Assembly (NCBI GenBank): GCA_027079895.1
Contig: JALWUZ010000383.1
Coordinates: 1-5,421, forward strand
Source: Anaerolineae bacterium
GTDB taxonomy: Bacteria > Chloroflexota > Anaerolineae > B4-G1
Reading direction: 5' to 3'
DNA length: 5,421 nucleotides
Part shown: piece by piece, positions 1 through 5,421 of the stretch
Position numbering within the stretch: the stretch's first letter is position 1
How the letters are laid out: each line of letters starts with the position of its first letter
Notes under the pieces: model-generated
Told to the model about the DNA's origin: nothing
What the model saw: only the letters and a program-made list of their open reading frames with translations
The model's database searches: none
Program-made: the position numbers and the translations under genes

Positions 1-435
1 GCTCCGCCCCCCGATGAGCCGCTCCTGTGGGGGGAGGGGTCGCTGCCGGTGGCGTTGCCCGGCGAGACGCCCATCCCCGGCACGCGCTGGCTGCTCCGGG
101 CGGACGAGGTCACGGTGGGGGAGTGGGAGGCAGCCCGCGAGCGTCCCGACCCCTGGACGGCTTACTGCGACCGAGACGCGCTGGGCGACCGGCGGCTCGC
201 GCTGCGCACCCGGCGGCCCGGCGAGCGGTTTCGTCCCCAGGGGATGGGGGGGCACAGCGTCAAGTTGAGCGATTTTATGGTCAACCTGAAGATTCCCCGT
301 CGCTGGCGGGGGCGCATCCCCCTGCTGACTGCCGACGATGAGGTGGTGTGGGTCTGCGGGCGGCGCGTGAGTGAGACGGTCGCCGTCACCGGACGGACGC
401 GGCGGGTGGCGCGGTTCCGTTTCGTCGCCGACTGA
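1..435 (+). CDS. tilS: tRNA(Ile)-lysidine synthetase TilS, C-terminal part (5' end outside window)
   Basis: The reading frame is open from the first base to a TGA at 433-435 and gives 144 residues, so the N-terminal PP-loop ATPase domain lies outside the window. What is visible matches the C-terminal substrate-binding region of TilS. A segment LRTRRPGERFRPQGMGG lies at about window residues 68-84. It is followed by KLSDFMVNLKIPRRWRGRIPLL, then a strand-like VVWVCGRRVSE and a closing basic stretch TRRVARFRF. This order (R-x-PGD/E-RF-x-P-x-G, K-L-x-D-F, IP-x-x-x-R, P-L-L, V-W-V) is characteristic of the family. TilS uses ATP and lysine to convert the wobble cytidine of the tRNA(Ile) CAU anticodon to lysidine in the cytoplasm, which allows AUA decoding. 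No frameshift is seen in the part present. The gene converges on the protease gene with six bases between the two stop codons. Confidence 0.86.
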   Translation, partial: APPPDEPLLWGEGSLPVALPGETPIPGTRWLLRADEVTVGEWEAARERPDPWTAYCDRDALGDRRLALRTRRPGERFRPQGMGGHSVKLSDFMVNLKIPRRWRGRIPLLTADDEVVWVCGRRVSETVAVTGRTRRVARFRFVAD

Positions 436-441
436 CCGCGC

Positions 442-1443
442 TCAGGCCAGTTCCACGTTCAGCGCGGAGAGGACGGCGGCGATGGGGTTGATGATCGTGG
501 TCGTGTCCGACCCGGCGAAGAGCAGCCCCACGACCCGTTTCTCCATATCCAGCACCGCCGAGCCGGAATCGCCCGGCTTGCTCATCGCTCCGGCGACCAG
601 TTGGCCTGAAAAGAGGGCCGATTGGTCGCCGTATTCTATGCGCACCGTCGCGTCCACCTGGGTGATGACGCCCTGGGTGTAGCCGGTGGTGCGTCCGGTT
701 TTCTGGACGGCCAACCCCAGGGTGGCCTCGGCGACGCCGGTCGGGACGCCGATGTGGAGGATTTCGCCGCTCACCGTCTCCGGGGAAAGGGGACGGGCGA
801 GGGCGGCGTCCACCAGGTTGACGCCGGGGGTCTGCTTCACGGCCTCCACGCGGTGGCTGGAGCCCACCGCGCCGGCGAGGGCGTTGAGTAGTTGGGTGAT
901 GGAGGCGGCGATGGGACACTCCGGCGGGGCGGTGCCGAAGTCGAGGGGGATGTAGTCGGCCAGGGTCGCTATGCGGTCGTCCGCCGTGCCGCCGTCGGTG
1001 GGGCCGGGTTGCAGGATGGGGTCGCCCGGCTGTCCCCGGTTGAGGTCGGCCAGGACGTGGTTGTTGGAGAGGATGAATCGCTCGTCGCCCCGGCGCACCA
1101 GGCAGCCGAAGGTGCCGGCGGTGATGTGGTAGTGGCCCAGCGAAACGCCCGGCGGCACGACCGGCCGCCAGCGGTCGGTGGGGGACTGGAAGGCCCGCAG
1201 GACGCCGGACTCGACGACGTCCGTTTTGAGGCCGTCGAGTTCGGCGGGGACCATATCCTCGGCGGAGAGGGCCTCCGGGTCGGATTTGCGGGTCACGAGG
1301 ACGACGAGGCTCAGTTCGCCGGTGTTGACGCCGTTGCTGATTTTGTAGCCCAGTCCCACGCCGACGACGTTCCGTTTTTCTAGCAAGGTGCGGGCGTGGA
1401 GGTTCTTGATTTTCCGCGCCTGATGGATGGCTGTGGCGGTCAT
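442..1443 (-). CDS. Trypsin-like (chymotrypsin-fold) serine protease, Nal1-like, no signal peptide
   Basis: The product has 333 residues. A candidate catalytic triad is visible in the order expected of the chymotrypsin fold: His129 in FILSNNHVLAD, Asp212 in VNLVDAALARP and Ser293 in KPGDSGSAVLD. The histidine context is SNNHV rather than the TAAHC of classical trypsins. That style is known to me from bacterial proteins related to plant NARROW LEAF1 (Nal1). About 110 N-terminal residues precede the protease core and include NVVGVGLGYK and LVVLVTRKSD, an extension typical of this group; its function is not known to me. There is no hydrophobic signal sequence, so a cytoplasmic location is inferred. 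Only two cysteines are present (114 and 176). The start is supported by AGGGAGGAG (1448-1456) four bases before the ATG. It lies downstream of the binding-protein gene on the same strand, beyond a hairpin terminator. Natural substrate unknown; protease fold fairly certain, peptidase activity inferred. Confidence 0.82.
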   Translation of the reverse strand: MTATAIHQARKIKNLHARTLLEKRNVVGVGLGYKISNGVNTGELSLVVLVTRKSDPEALSAEDMVPAELDGLKTDVVESGVLRAFQSPTDRWRPVVPPGVSLGHYHITAGTFGCLVRRGDERFILSNNHVLADLNRGQPGDPILQPGPTDGGTADDRIATLADYIPLDFGTAPPECPIAASITQLLNALAGAVGSSHRVEAVKQTPGVNLVDAALARPLSPETVSGEILHIGVPTGVAEATLGLAVQKTGRTTGYTQGVITQVDATVRIEYGDQSALFSGQLVAGAMSKPGDSGSAVLDMEKRVVGLLFAGSDTTTIINPIAAVLSALNVELA

Positions 1444-1474
1444 ATTGCTCCTCCCTGGGGTTGCCGGACGGTAA

Positions 1475-1509
1475 GCAAAAGCCCCTCCCGATGTGGGCGG
1501 GGCTTTTGC
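1475..1509 (-). terminator. Hairpin terminator or attenuator after the binding-protein gene
   Basis: The arms GCAAAAGCCCC (1475-1485) and GGGGCTTTTGC (1499-1509) are perfect 11-base inverted copies. Inside them, after one mismatch (1486/1498), CCC pairs with GGG around the five-base loop 1490-1494. The A4/T4 tracts are part of the stem, so in both directions the descending arm ends in GGGGCTTTT, giving a potentially bidirectional rho-independent terminator with a short U-tract. It lies 22 bases past the stop of the solute-binding protein gene and 31 bases before the protease ATG. Its first role is probably to end the transporter transcript. Whether it lets some transcripts through to the protease gene cannot be told from sequence. 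Confidence 0.8.
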
Positions 1510-1513
1510 ATTT

Positions 1514-1531
1514 CACACCGTTCGCACCGTT
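1514..1531. repeat. Two adjacent 9-base direct copies beside the terminator
   Basis: CACACCGTT (1514-1522) is followed at once by CGCACCGTT (1523-1531), differing at one position. The pair directly abuts the stop codon of the binding-protein gene (1532-1534). It may be a simple slippage duplication; no function is apparent, and no promoter can be assigned with confidence in this 88-base gap. Confidence 0.45.
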
Positions 1532-3019
1532 TTACTGCGGCGCGGCTTCTTGCAGGTACTCGTTGCAGGCCTCAACGGTGGCGTTCAGTTCGCCCTCGGT
1601 GTCGGCTCCGCCCAGGACGGAGGTCAACATCTCGGAGATGGCCGAACGGCACTCGTCGTAGCCGGCGACGGGCGACTCGATGCCGTAGTCCATTGACATG
1701 AAGGTGAAAGCCTTCTTGTAGATGGGATGTTCCTCGAAGTAGTCGCTCAGCAGGTCGGCGGCGGACTGGCGGGTGGGGAAGTAGCCGGTGCCGCTGGCCC
1801 ACTGGGCCTGCTGTTCAGGCTCGCTCATCCACTTGATGAAGATCCAGGCGGCCAACTGCTCTTCGGGGGAACTGACGAAGATGGACTGGCTCGCGCCGTA
1901 GATGTTCAGGCGGGGCTTGGGGGTGGTGTGCGGCGGCGGGTTGACGCTCCAACTGAAGCCCGCGCCCTCGTCCACGGCGTTCTTGTAGTAGGGCAGGCCG
2001 GAGATGGAGCCGATGGTGAAGAGGGAGAGGCCGGCGCCGAAGTCGCTCTGGTCGCCGTATCTCTCGGTCTGCTCGCGGGCGCAGCCGCGGTCCACCAAGT
2101 CCTTGAGGAAGTTCAACGCTTCCAGCCCTTCGGGGCCGTTGAAGACGTATTCGGTGCCGTCCTTGTTGATGATGTTGCCGCCCCGGCTGAAGACGAAGGT
2201 GGCGAAGCGGGAGGCGTCAATGGAGTAGACGTAGCCGTAGGACTGCCCCTCGCCGGTCGCGCCGGAGAACGGATTCTCGGCGGCGGCGCAGGCCATTTCG
2301 GCGAACTCATCCCAGGTCTCCGGCGGGCCATCGTACCCCAGTTCCTTCAGCCAGTCTTCGTTGTAGTACATGACCTCCATTGACTTGTAGGGCGGCCAGC
2401 CGTAGCGGGCGTCGAACTGGGGCAAGTAGTCGGCGGCCAGGGCGATGGGGAAGAAGTCGTTCAACTCTTCCTCGGTGTAGCCCCACTTCGGGCTGTTGAC
2501 GTAGGGGTCGAGCGCGACCAGCACGCCCTGCCCGGCGTAGGTGGCGGCCTGGTTCTGGTAGGCTACCGCCATGCTGGGGAGTTGGTGAGCGGGGATGCCG
2601 GCGACGATGTTCTTGTACAGGTCGCCGTAGCCGCCCTGGGATTCGCCCTGCACGGTGATGCCCCACTCGTTGGTGCGGTTGAACTCGTCAATCATGCTCA
2701 GCATCAACTCCTCGCGGGAACGGGTGTGCTGATACCAGTAGACGACGGTCTGGCCGCTGGGGTCGAGGTTTTCCAGGTCGCCATAGATGGCGGTGTCGTA
2801 CTCCGGTGCAGGGGCCTCGGTCGGCTGCGGGGCCTCGGTTGGCTGCGGGGCCTCCGTCGGCTGCGGGGCCTCGGTCGGCTGCGGGGCTTCCGTCGGCTGG
2901 GCGGGAGCCGCGGTCGGCGGGGCCTGGGTCGGAGCCGCGGTCGGCTTCGCGCAGGCCGCCAGCAACGGGACGACAAGGGTCAAGAGAGCCAAAACGGCAA
3001 GCCATTTTCTGATTTTCAT
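1532..3019 (-). CDS. Extracellular solute-binding lipoprotein, family 1 (carbohydrate ABC importer)
   Basis: The product has 495 residues. The N-terminus (MKIRKW, then a hydrophobic stretch to about residue 20) ends in the lipobox LAAC with Cys23 as the lipidation site, so the mature protein should be anchored on the outer face of the cytoplasmic membrane. Residues 24-72 form a Pro/Thr/Ala/Glu linker with five QPTEAP units. The binding domain starts near residue 90 (TVVYWYQHT). It carries family 1 hallmarks: EEFN-like IDEFNRTN, the segment MEVMYYNEDWLKELG followed by PPETWDEFAEMA (about 214-243), and FIKWMSEPEQQAQWASGTGYFPTR (394-417). Trp and Tyr are plentiful, as is common in carbohydrate binders, but the ligand cannot be named. 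Four cysteines (244, 313, 457, 485) remain after the lipobox. The start is fixed by AGGAGGAG (3024-3031) four bases before the ATG. The gene is last of the three transporter genes, after the two permeases, and ends at a hairpin terminator. Confidence 0.93.
   Translation of the reverse strand: MKIRKWLAVLALLTLVVPLLAACAKPTAAPTQAPPTAAPAQPTEAPQPTEAPQPTEAPQPTEAPQPTEAPAPEYDTAIYGDLENLDPSGQTVVYWYQHTRSREELMLSMIDEFNRTNEWGITVQGESQGGYGDLYKNIVAGIPAHQLPSMAVAYQNQAATYAGQGVLVALDPYVNSPKWGYTEEELNDFFPIALAADYLPQFDARYGWPPYKSMEVMYYNEDWLKELGYDGPPETWDEFAEMACAAAENPFSGATGEGQSYGYVYSIDASRFATFVFSRGGNIINKDGTEYVFNGPEGLEALNFLKDLVDRGCAREQTERYGDQSDFGAGLSLFTIGSISGLPYYKNAVDEGAGFSWSVNPPPHTTPKPRLNIYGASQSIFVSSPEEQLAAWIFIKWMSEPEQQAQWASGTGYFPTRQSAADLLSDYFEEHPIYKKAFTFMSMDYGIESPVAGYDECRSAISEMLTSVLGGADTEGELNATVEACNEYLQEAAPQ
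2811..2900 (-). repeat. Five tandem 18-base repeats encoding the QPTEAP linker
   Basis: Five consecutive 18-base units (2811-2828, 2829-2846, 2847-2864, 2865-2882, 2883-2900) follow the plus-strand pattern GGGGCCTCGGTCGGCTGC with few changes. They encode QPTEAP five times (residues 41-70) in the linker between the lipid anchor and binding domain. The period is a multiple of three, so gain or loss of units would keep the frame. Flanking linker codons (2901-2950) are similar but irregular. The repeat is explained by the low-complexity protein tether; there are no spacers, so it is not a CRISPR array. Confidence 0.9.
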
Positions 3020-3063
3020 TTTTCTCCTCCTGGTGTTTGGTCACTGTTGATCTGGCGATTCGG

Positions 3064-3082
3064 CGGCTGTGGTCGGCAGCCG
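3064..3082. other. Small GC-rich hairpin in the permease/binding-protein gap
   Basis: CGGCTG (3064-3069) and CAGCCG (3077-3082) form a six-base perfect stem around a seven-base loop. CGATTCG occurs directly repeated at 3056-3062 and 3081-3087, bracketing the stem. There is no T-run after it on either strand, so it is not a convincing terminator. In intergenic regions of sugar-import operons such hairpins can stabilise or separate parts of the message, and that role is only a possibility here. The stem is short enough to occur by chance in GC-rich DNA. Confidence 0.35.
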
Positions 3083-3121
3083 ATTCGCAAACTCTGAAAC
3101 TTACGTTGGCTTACTTGTCCG

Positions 3122-3156
3122 TTATCCTGTCTGTTCTCTGGGCATCACCTCCTTTT
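3122..3156 (-). other. Near-perfect Shine-Dalgarno sequence with an eight-codon mini-ORF and no real gene behind it
   Basis: On the minus strand AAAAGGAGGTGAT (3144-3156) is complementary to the usual 3' end of 16S rRNA over most of its length. It starts 12 bases after the stop codon of the MalG-like permease. The only start codon near it is an ATG (3143-3145) that overlaps the end of the motif, only two bases after GGAGG, and it opens a seven-residue frame (MPREQTG) ending in TAA at 3122-3124. The spacing is poor for initiation. It could be a short leader, a remnant of a lost gene, or a ribosome-binding spot without a product. The motif is certain; its meaning is not. Confidence 0.4.
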
Positions 3157-3168
3157 CTCTTGGTCGCG

Positions 3169-4470
3169 TCAGCCTTTCAGCCCGGTCGTGGCGATTCCCT
3201 CGGTGAACTGCTTCTGGGTGAAGAAGTAGAGTACCAGAATCGGTATCGTGGTGATGACCGAGCCGGCCATAATCAACTGGGTCTCCGCCCCGGCCTCGGT
3301 GATGAAACTGGCCAACCCGACGGTGATCGGTCGCCAGTCGGGGGTGCTGGTGACGATGAGCGGCCATTGCAGCGAGTTCCAGGCCCAGATGCCGTTGAGG
3401 ATGATGACCGTCATCAGCGGGGCTTTGGAGATCGGCAAGACGATCTGGGTCAGGAAGCGCAGGTGGCCGCAGCCGTCAATGAGCGAGGCGTCGAACAACT
3501 CTTTGGGGATTTGGGCGAAGAACTGCCGCAGGAGGAAGACGGTGAAGGCGTTGACCATGAAGGGGATCGTCAACGCCGTCCAGTTGTTGTACCAGGCGTT
3601 CTCCATCCCAAAGGTGTTCTTGAAGAAGTCCTCCAGCGCGACGATGATGAGGTAATCGGGGATCATCACCACCGTCCAGGGAATCATGTAGGTCGCCAGG
3701 TAGGCGGTGAACAGCAACTCTTTGGCCGGGAACTCCATCCGCGCGAAGGCGTAGGCCGCCAGCGTGCCGGTGATGACCACTCCGGCGATGGTGAGCAGGG
3801 TGGTAATGACGCTGTTGCGGGTGTAGTGGGCGAAGTTCGCCAGGTTCCAGGCGTAGATGTAGTTGCCGAACAGCATGTGGACTATGTTCCACTTCTCTTT
3901 GACCACCAGGTGGTCGGGGGTCGCCTCGACGATTTTGAAATGCGGGCCCCAGCGGCCCCGGTCGCCGCCCTCGTAGTTGGGGCCGCCCCACTGCCCTAGT
4001 TTGAGACGGGTCGCGAACTGCTCGACAATCCGCGAGTTGAGGGTCAGCACGAAGCGGTCGTAGTTCTGCACGCCGTCGTCGGTCGTGTCGGTCGCCAGGA
4101 TGAGCACATTGAGGGGGATTTCGATGCCGCGTTTCTTCAGTCGCTCTTCCACAAAGGGGGAGAGTTCGTTCACGACGATGCTGCCCTCCATGTGGGGACT
4201 GAAGGAGGCGGTCGAACCGTGCCACTGGTCGGTGGGATGGAGCGGCACGACCAGTTCTCTGGCCGGGGGCAGGCCGACGTAGGGGCGCAGCGTCAGGCCG
4301 GCCGGCCACAACACCCGCTGGCTGTGCTCGCCGTAGGTCTTGATGGAGGTGAGAAGCAGCCAGGCGAAGGGGAAGACTGCGATCACCGCTCCGACGGTGA
4401 GGACGAAGTACATCAACCCTTGCAGAAGCAACCGTCGGGTACGATATGCATTGCTCTTTTGGTCGCTCAT
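3169..4470 (-). CDS. MalG-like carbohydrate ABC permease with a large extracytoplasmic insertion
   Basis: From the preferred ATG at 4470 the product has 433 residues, against about 270-300 for usual MalG-type (CUT1 family) permeases. Helix 1 is at about 18-41 (LMYFVLTVGAV to LLLTSIKT). The MetI-like core resumes with NYIYAWNLANFAHYTRNS (203-220), and further helices lie at about 219-243, 252-278, 298-318, 350-371 and 399-417. The EAA loop is ELFDASLIDGCGHLRFLTQI (324-343) followed by VLPISKAP; it docks an ATPase subunit. The family's typical C-terminus ends in TTGLKG. The extra length is nearly all between helices 1 and 2 (about 57-203), which should face outside. An in-frame ATG at 4491 would overlap the upstream gene by eight bases. 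The ATG at 4470 is chosen because GGAGG lies five bases before it. It forms the translocation pore with the upstream MalF-like permease; substrate unknown. Confidence 0.9.
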   Translation of the reverse strand: MSDQKSNAYRTRRLLLQGLMYFVLTVGAVIAVFPFAWLLLTSIKTYGEHSQRVLWPAGLTLRPYVGLPPARELVVPLHPTDQWHGSTASFSPHMEGSIVVNELSPFVEERLKKRGIEIPLNVLILATDTTDDGVQNYDRFVLTLNSRIVEQFATRLKLGQWGGPNYEGGDRGRWGPHFKIVEATPDHLVVKEKWNIVHMLFGNYIYAWNLANFAHYTRNSVITTLLTIAGVVITGTLAAYAFARMEFPAKELLFTAYLATYMIPWTVVMIPDYLIIVALEDFFKNTFGMENAWYNNWTALTIPFMVNAFTVFLLRQFFAQIPKELFDASLIDGCGHLRFLTQIVLPISKAPLMTVIILNGIWAWNSLQWPLIVTSTPDWRPITVGLASFITEAGAETQLIMAGSVITTIPILVLYFFTQKQFTEGIATTGLKG

Positions 4471-4475
4471 CGTTG

Positions 4476-4480
4476 CCTCC
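4476..4480 (-). promoter_or_regulatory. Ribosome binding site deciding the MalG-like permease start
   Basis: Minus-strand GGAGG is followed by five bases (CAACG) and ATG at 4468-4470. The site lies in the 13-base gap after the TAG (4484-4486) of the upstream permease. It sits after the two alternative upstream ATGs have begun (4491 and 4482), so it can serve only the 4470 start. This supports translation of the two permeases as a tightly linked pair on one message. Confidence 0.72.
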
Positions 4481-4483
4481 ATG

Positions 4484-5421
4484 CTAGCCATAGAACACCC
4501 GTCCTTCCGCGACGCGCTTTTGAATCCAGGTCAGGGCCAGCATAACGCCGGTCAGCACGAAGGCGAGGGCCGAGGCGTAGCCGAAACGGTGCCCTTCCCA
4601 GAATTGCTTGTAGATGAGGATGCTGGCGGTCATCGTAGTCCCCTGGGGGAATCCCAGTGTGTGGCCGGTGGTGATGACGTAGATGTGATTGAAGGCGCGG
4701 AAGGTGCCCAGCACTCCCATCATCACCAGGAAGTAGGTGGTCGGCGAGACCAGCGGGATGGTGACGTGTCGCAGCAGTTCCCAGCGGCTGGCACCGTCTA
4801 TCTTGGCCGCCTCGTACATCTCGCTGGGGACGTTCCCCAGCCCGGCCAAGTAGATGACGGTGTTGTATCCGACGTAGGTCCAGATGTTGTAGAAGATGAT
4901 GACCACCAGGGCCAGGCTCGGCCCGCCGGCCCAGGAAGGGACGTTGATGCCCAGCCATTGCCCAATCAGGATGTTGACCCCGGTATCCTCGAAGATCCAC
5001 TGAGGCAACTTGTCCTCGGCGACTCCCAGCGCGGCCAGGGTGACGTTCACGAATCCCCGTCCAGGGTCGAAGATTGAGCGCCACACGGCGGCGGAGGCCA
5101 CGGCGACGGTGACATAAGGGAGGAAGTAGAGGATGCGCCACATCGTCTTGCCTTTGATTTCCTGGAACAGGATGTTGGCCAGGAGGAATGAGATGACAAT
5201 CTGGAATGGAACCGTGCCGATGGAGTAGTAGAAGGTGATCAGCAGCGAGCGGAAGAGGGTCTTGTCGCCGTGCTCCAGCATGTCGGGGAAGCCTAGCACC
5301 AATCCCAGCCCGCCGATGATCAGCAGGAGGGCGGCGAGTCCTCGCAGGGCGAACTGTTTGTTCGACGTGTACGGCTTGACGCTGCTCCAGACCTGCCAGG
5401 CCACTCCCAGGAGGATCAGGC
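4484..5421 (-). CDS. MalF-like carbohydrate ABC permease (5' end outside window)
   Basis: The frame is open from the window edge to a TAG at 4484-4486, giving at least 312 residues. A GTG at 5402-5404 is the first possible in-window start, but it has no ribosome binding site and sits inside a hydrophobic run (LILLGVAW), so the gene very probably begins beyond the window. Numbered from that GTG, the MetI-like core starts with LFRSLLITFYYSIGTVPFQ (50-68). It continues with MWRILYFLPYVTVAVASAAVW (88-108) and GPSLALVVIIFYNIWTYVGY (161-180). The EAA loop MYEAAKIDGASRWELLRHV (196-214) is followed by TIPLVSP and is canonical, so it should dock an ATPase. The end is IQKRVAEGRVFYG. The region before residue 50 has a hydrophobic helix (about 19-39) but lacks the GLxNY segment usual in short MalF-type proteins, which suggests a longer variant. 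It is the first visible gene of the operon and pairs with the MalG-like permease 13 bases downstream. Confidence 0.9.
   Translation of the reverse strand, partial: LILLGVAWQVWSSVKPYTSNKQFALRGLAALLLIIGGLGLVLGFPDMLEHGDKTLFRSLLITFYYSIGTVPFQIVISFLLANILFQEIKGKTMWRILYFLPYVTVAVASAAVWRSIFDPGRGFVNVTLAALGVAEDKLPQWIFEDTGVNILIGQWLGINVPSWAGGPSLALVVIIFYNIWTYVGYNTVIYLAGLGNVPSEMYEAAKIDGASRWELLRHVTIPLVSPTTYFLVMMGVLGTFRAFNHIYVITTGHTLGFPQGTTMTASILIYKQFWEGHRFGYASALAFVLTGVMLALTWIQKRVAEGRVFYG

Noticed and set aside
386..1516. A 376-residue minus-strand frame overlapping the protease gene.
   Set aside because: It is an Arg/Pro/Gly-rich out-of-frame shadow with no domain, while the frame at 442-1443 has a clear triad and ribosome binding site.
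1727..2383. A 218-residue plus-strand frame antisense to the binding-protein gene.
   Set aside because: Low-complexity Gly/Ala/Val/Glu product mirroring codon bias of the real gene; no family features.
2811..2900. Possible CRISPR array from regularly spaced repeats.
   Set aside because: The 18-base units are directly adjacent with no spacers and encode a regular protein linker in frame.
3056..3087. CGATTCG copies around a palindrome as the footprint of a small mobile element.
   Set aside because: The second copy overlaps the hairpin arm and the whole unit is only 32 bases, too small and ambiguous to call an insertion.
3141..3160. Plus-strand ATCACCTCCTTTTCT looks like the 3' end of a 16S rRNA gene.
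   Set aside because: The conserved 16S sequence that should precede it is absent, as is the rest of the gene; the match is the complement of a Shine-Dalgarno sequence on the minus strand.
3037..3999. A 320-residue plus-strand frame antisense to the MalG-like permease.
   Set aside because: Its composition (runs of Gly, Asp, Glu, Arg, Val) is what the complement of a GC-rich membrane-protein gene gives; no recognisable motif.
4471..4491. Start of the MalG-like permease at the ATG ending at 4491.
   Set aside because: It would overlap the upstream gene and lacks a well-placed ribosome binding site, whereas GGAGG at 4476-4480 fits the ATG at 4470; not impossible, so the alternative is noted.
4340..5077. 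A 245-residue plus-strand frame antisense to both permeases.
   Set aside because: It crosses the junction of two well-supported minus-strand genes and resembles no protein; a shadow of GC-rich coding sequence.

Overview
The window is GC-rich bacterial DNA carrying the end of one housekeeping gene and, on the opposite strand, most of a carbohydrate ABC import operon followed by a protease-like gene. The solute-binding lipoprotein has a long Pro/Thr/Glu/Ala-rich linker after its lipobox, and the two permeases resemble unusually long carbohydrate permeases. From general knowledge this combination suggests a member of the Chloroflexota (Anaerolineae or Caldilineae type). That is an inference from protein style only; there is no marker gene here to prove it.

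Layout: positions 1-435 (+) hold the C-terminal part of tilS, the tRNA(Ile)-lysidine synthetase. Six bases away, and convergent with it, a minus-strand gene (442-1443) encodes a trypsin-like serine protease with a complete candidate His/Asp/Ser triad and no signal peptide. Positions 1444-1531 contain a strong hairpin terminator or attenuator (1475-1509) and a small direct repeat. The transporter operon fills the rest on the minus strand. In transcription order it is a MalF-like permease (5421 to 4484, 5' end outside the window), a MalG-like permease (4470 to 3169) and a family 1 solute-binding lipoprotein (3019 to 1532). The 149-base gap between the MalG-like and binding-protein genes contains an isolated near-perfect Shine-Dalgarno sequence and a small hairpin.

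Functionally, the lipoprotein would capture a sugar or sugar-like solute outside the membrane and hand it to the heterodimeric permease. Both permeases keep EAA loops for docking an ATPase, but no ATPase gene is present, so it is either further upstream or a shared MsmX/UgpC-type subunit encoded elsewhere. The substrate cannot be read from the sequence.

The most notable observation is an extra region of about 140 residues between the first two membrane helices of the MalG-like permease, on the face where the binding protein docks. The next is the terminator-like hairpin only 31 bases before the protease start, which raises the question of whether the protease is an attenuated fourth gene of the operon. 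I see no mobile element, CRISPR array, rRNA or tRNA, and no clear evidence of a wholly new system.
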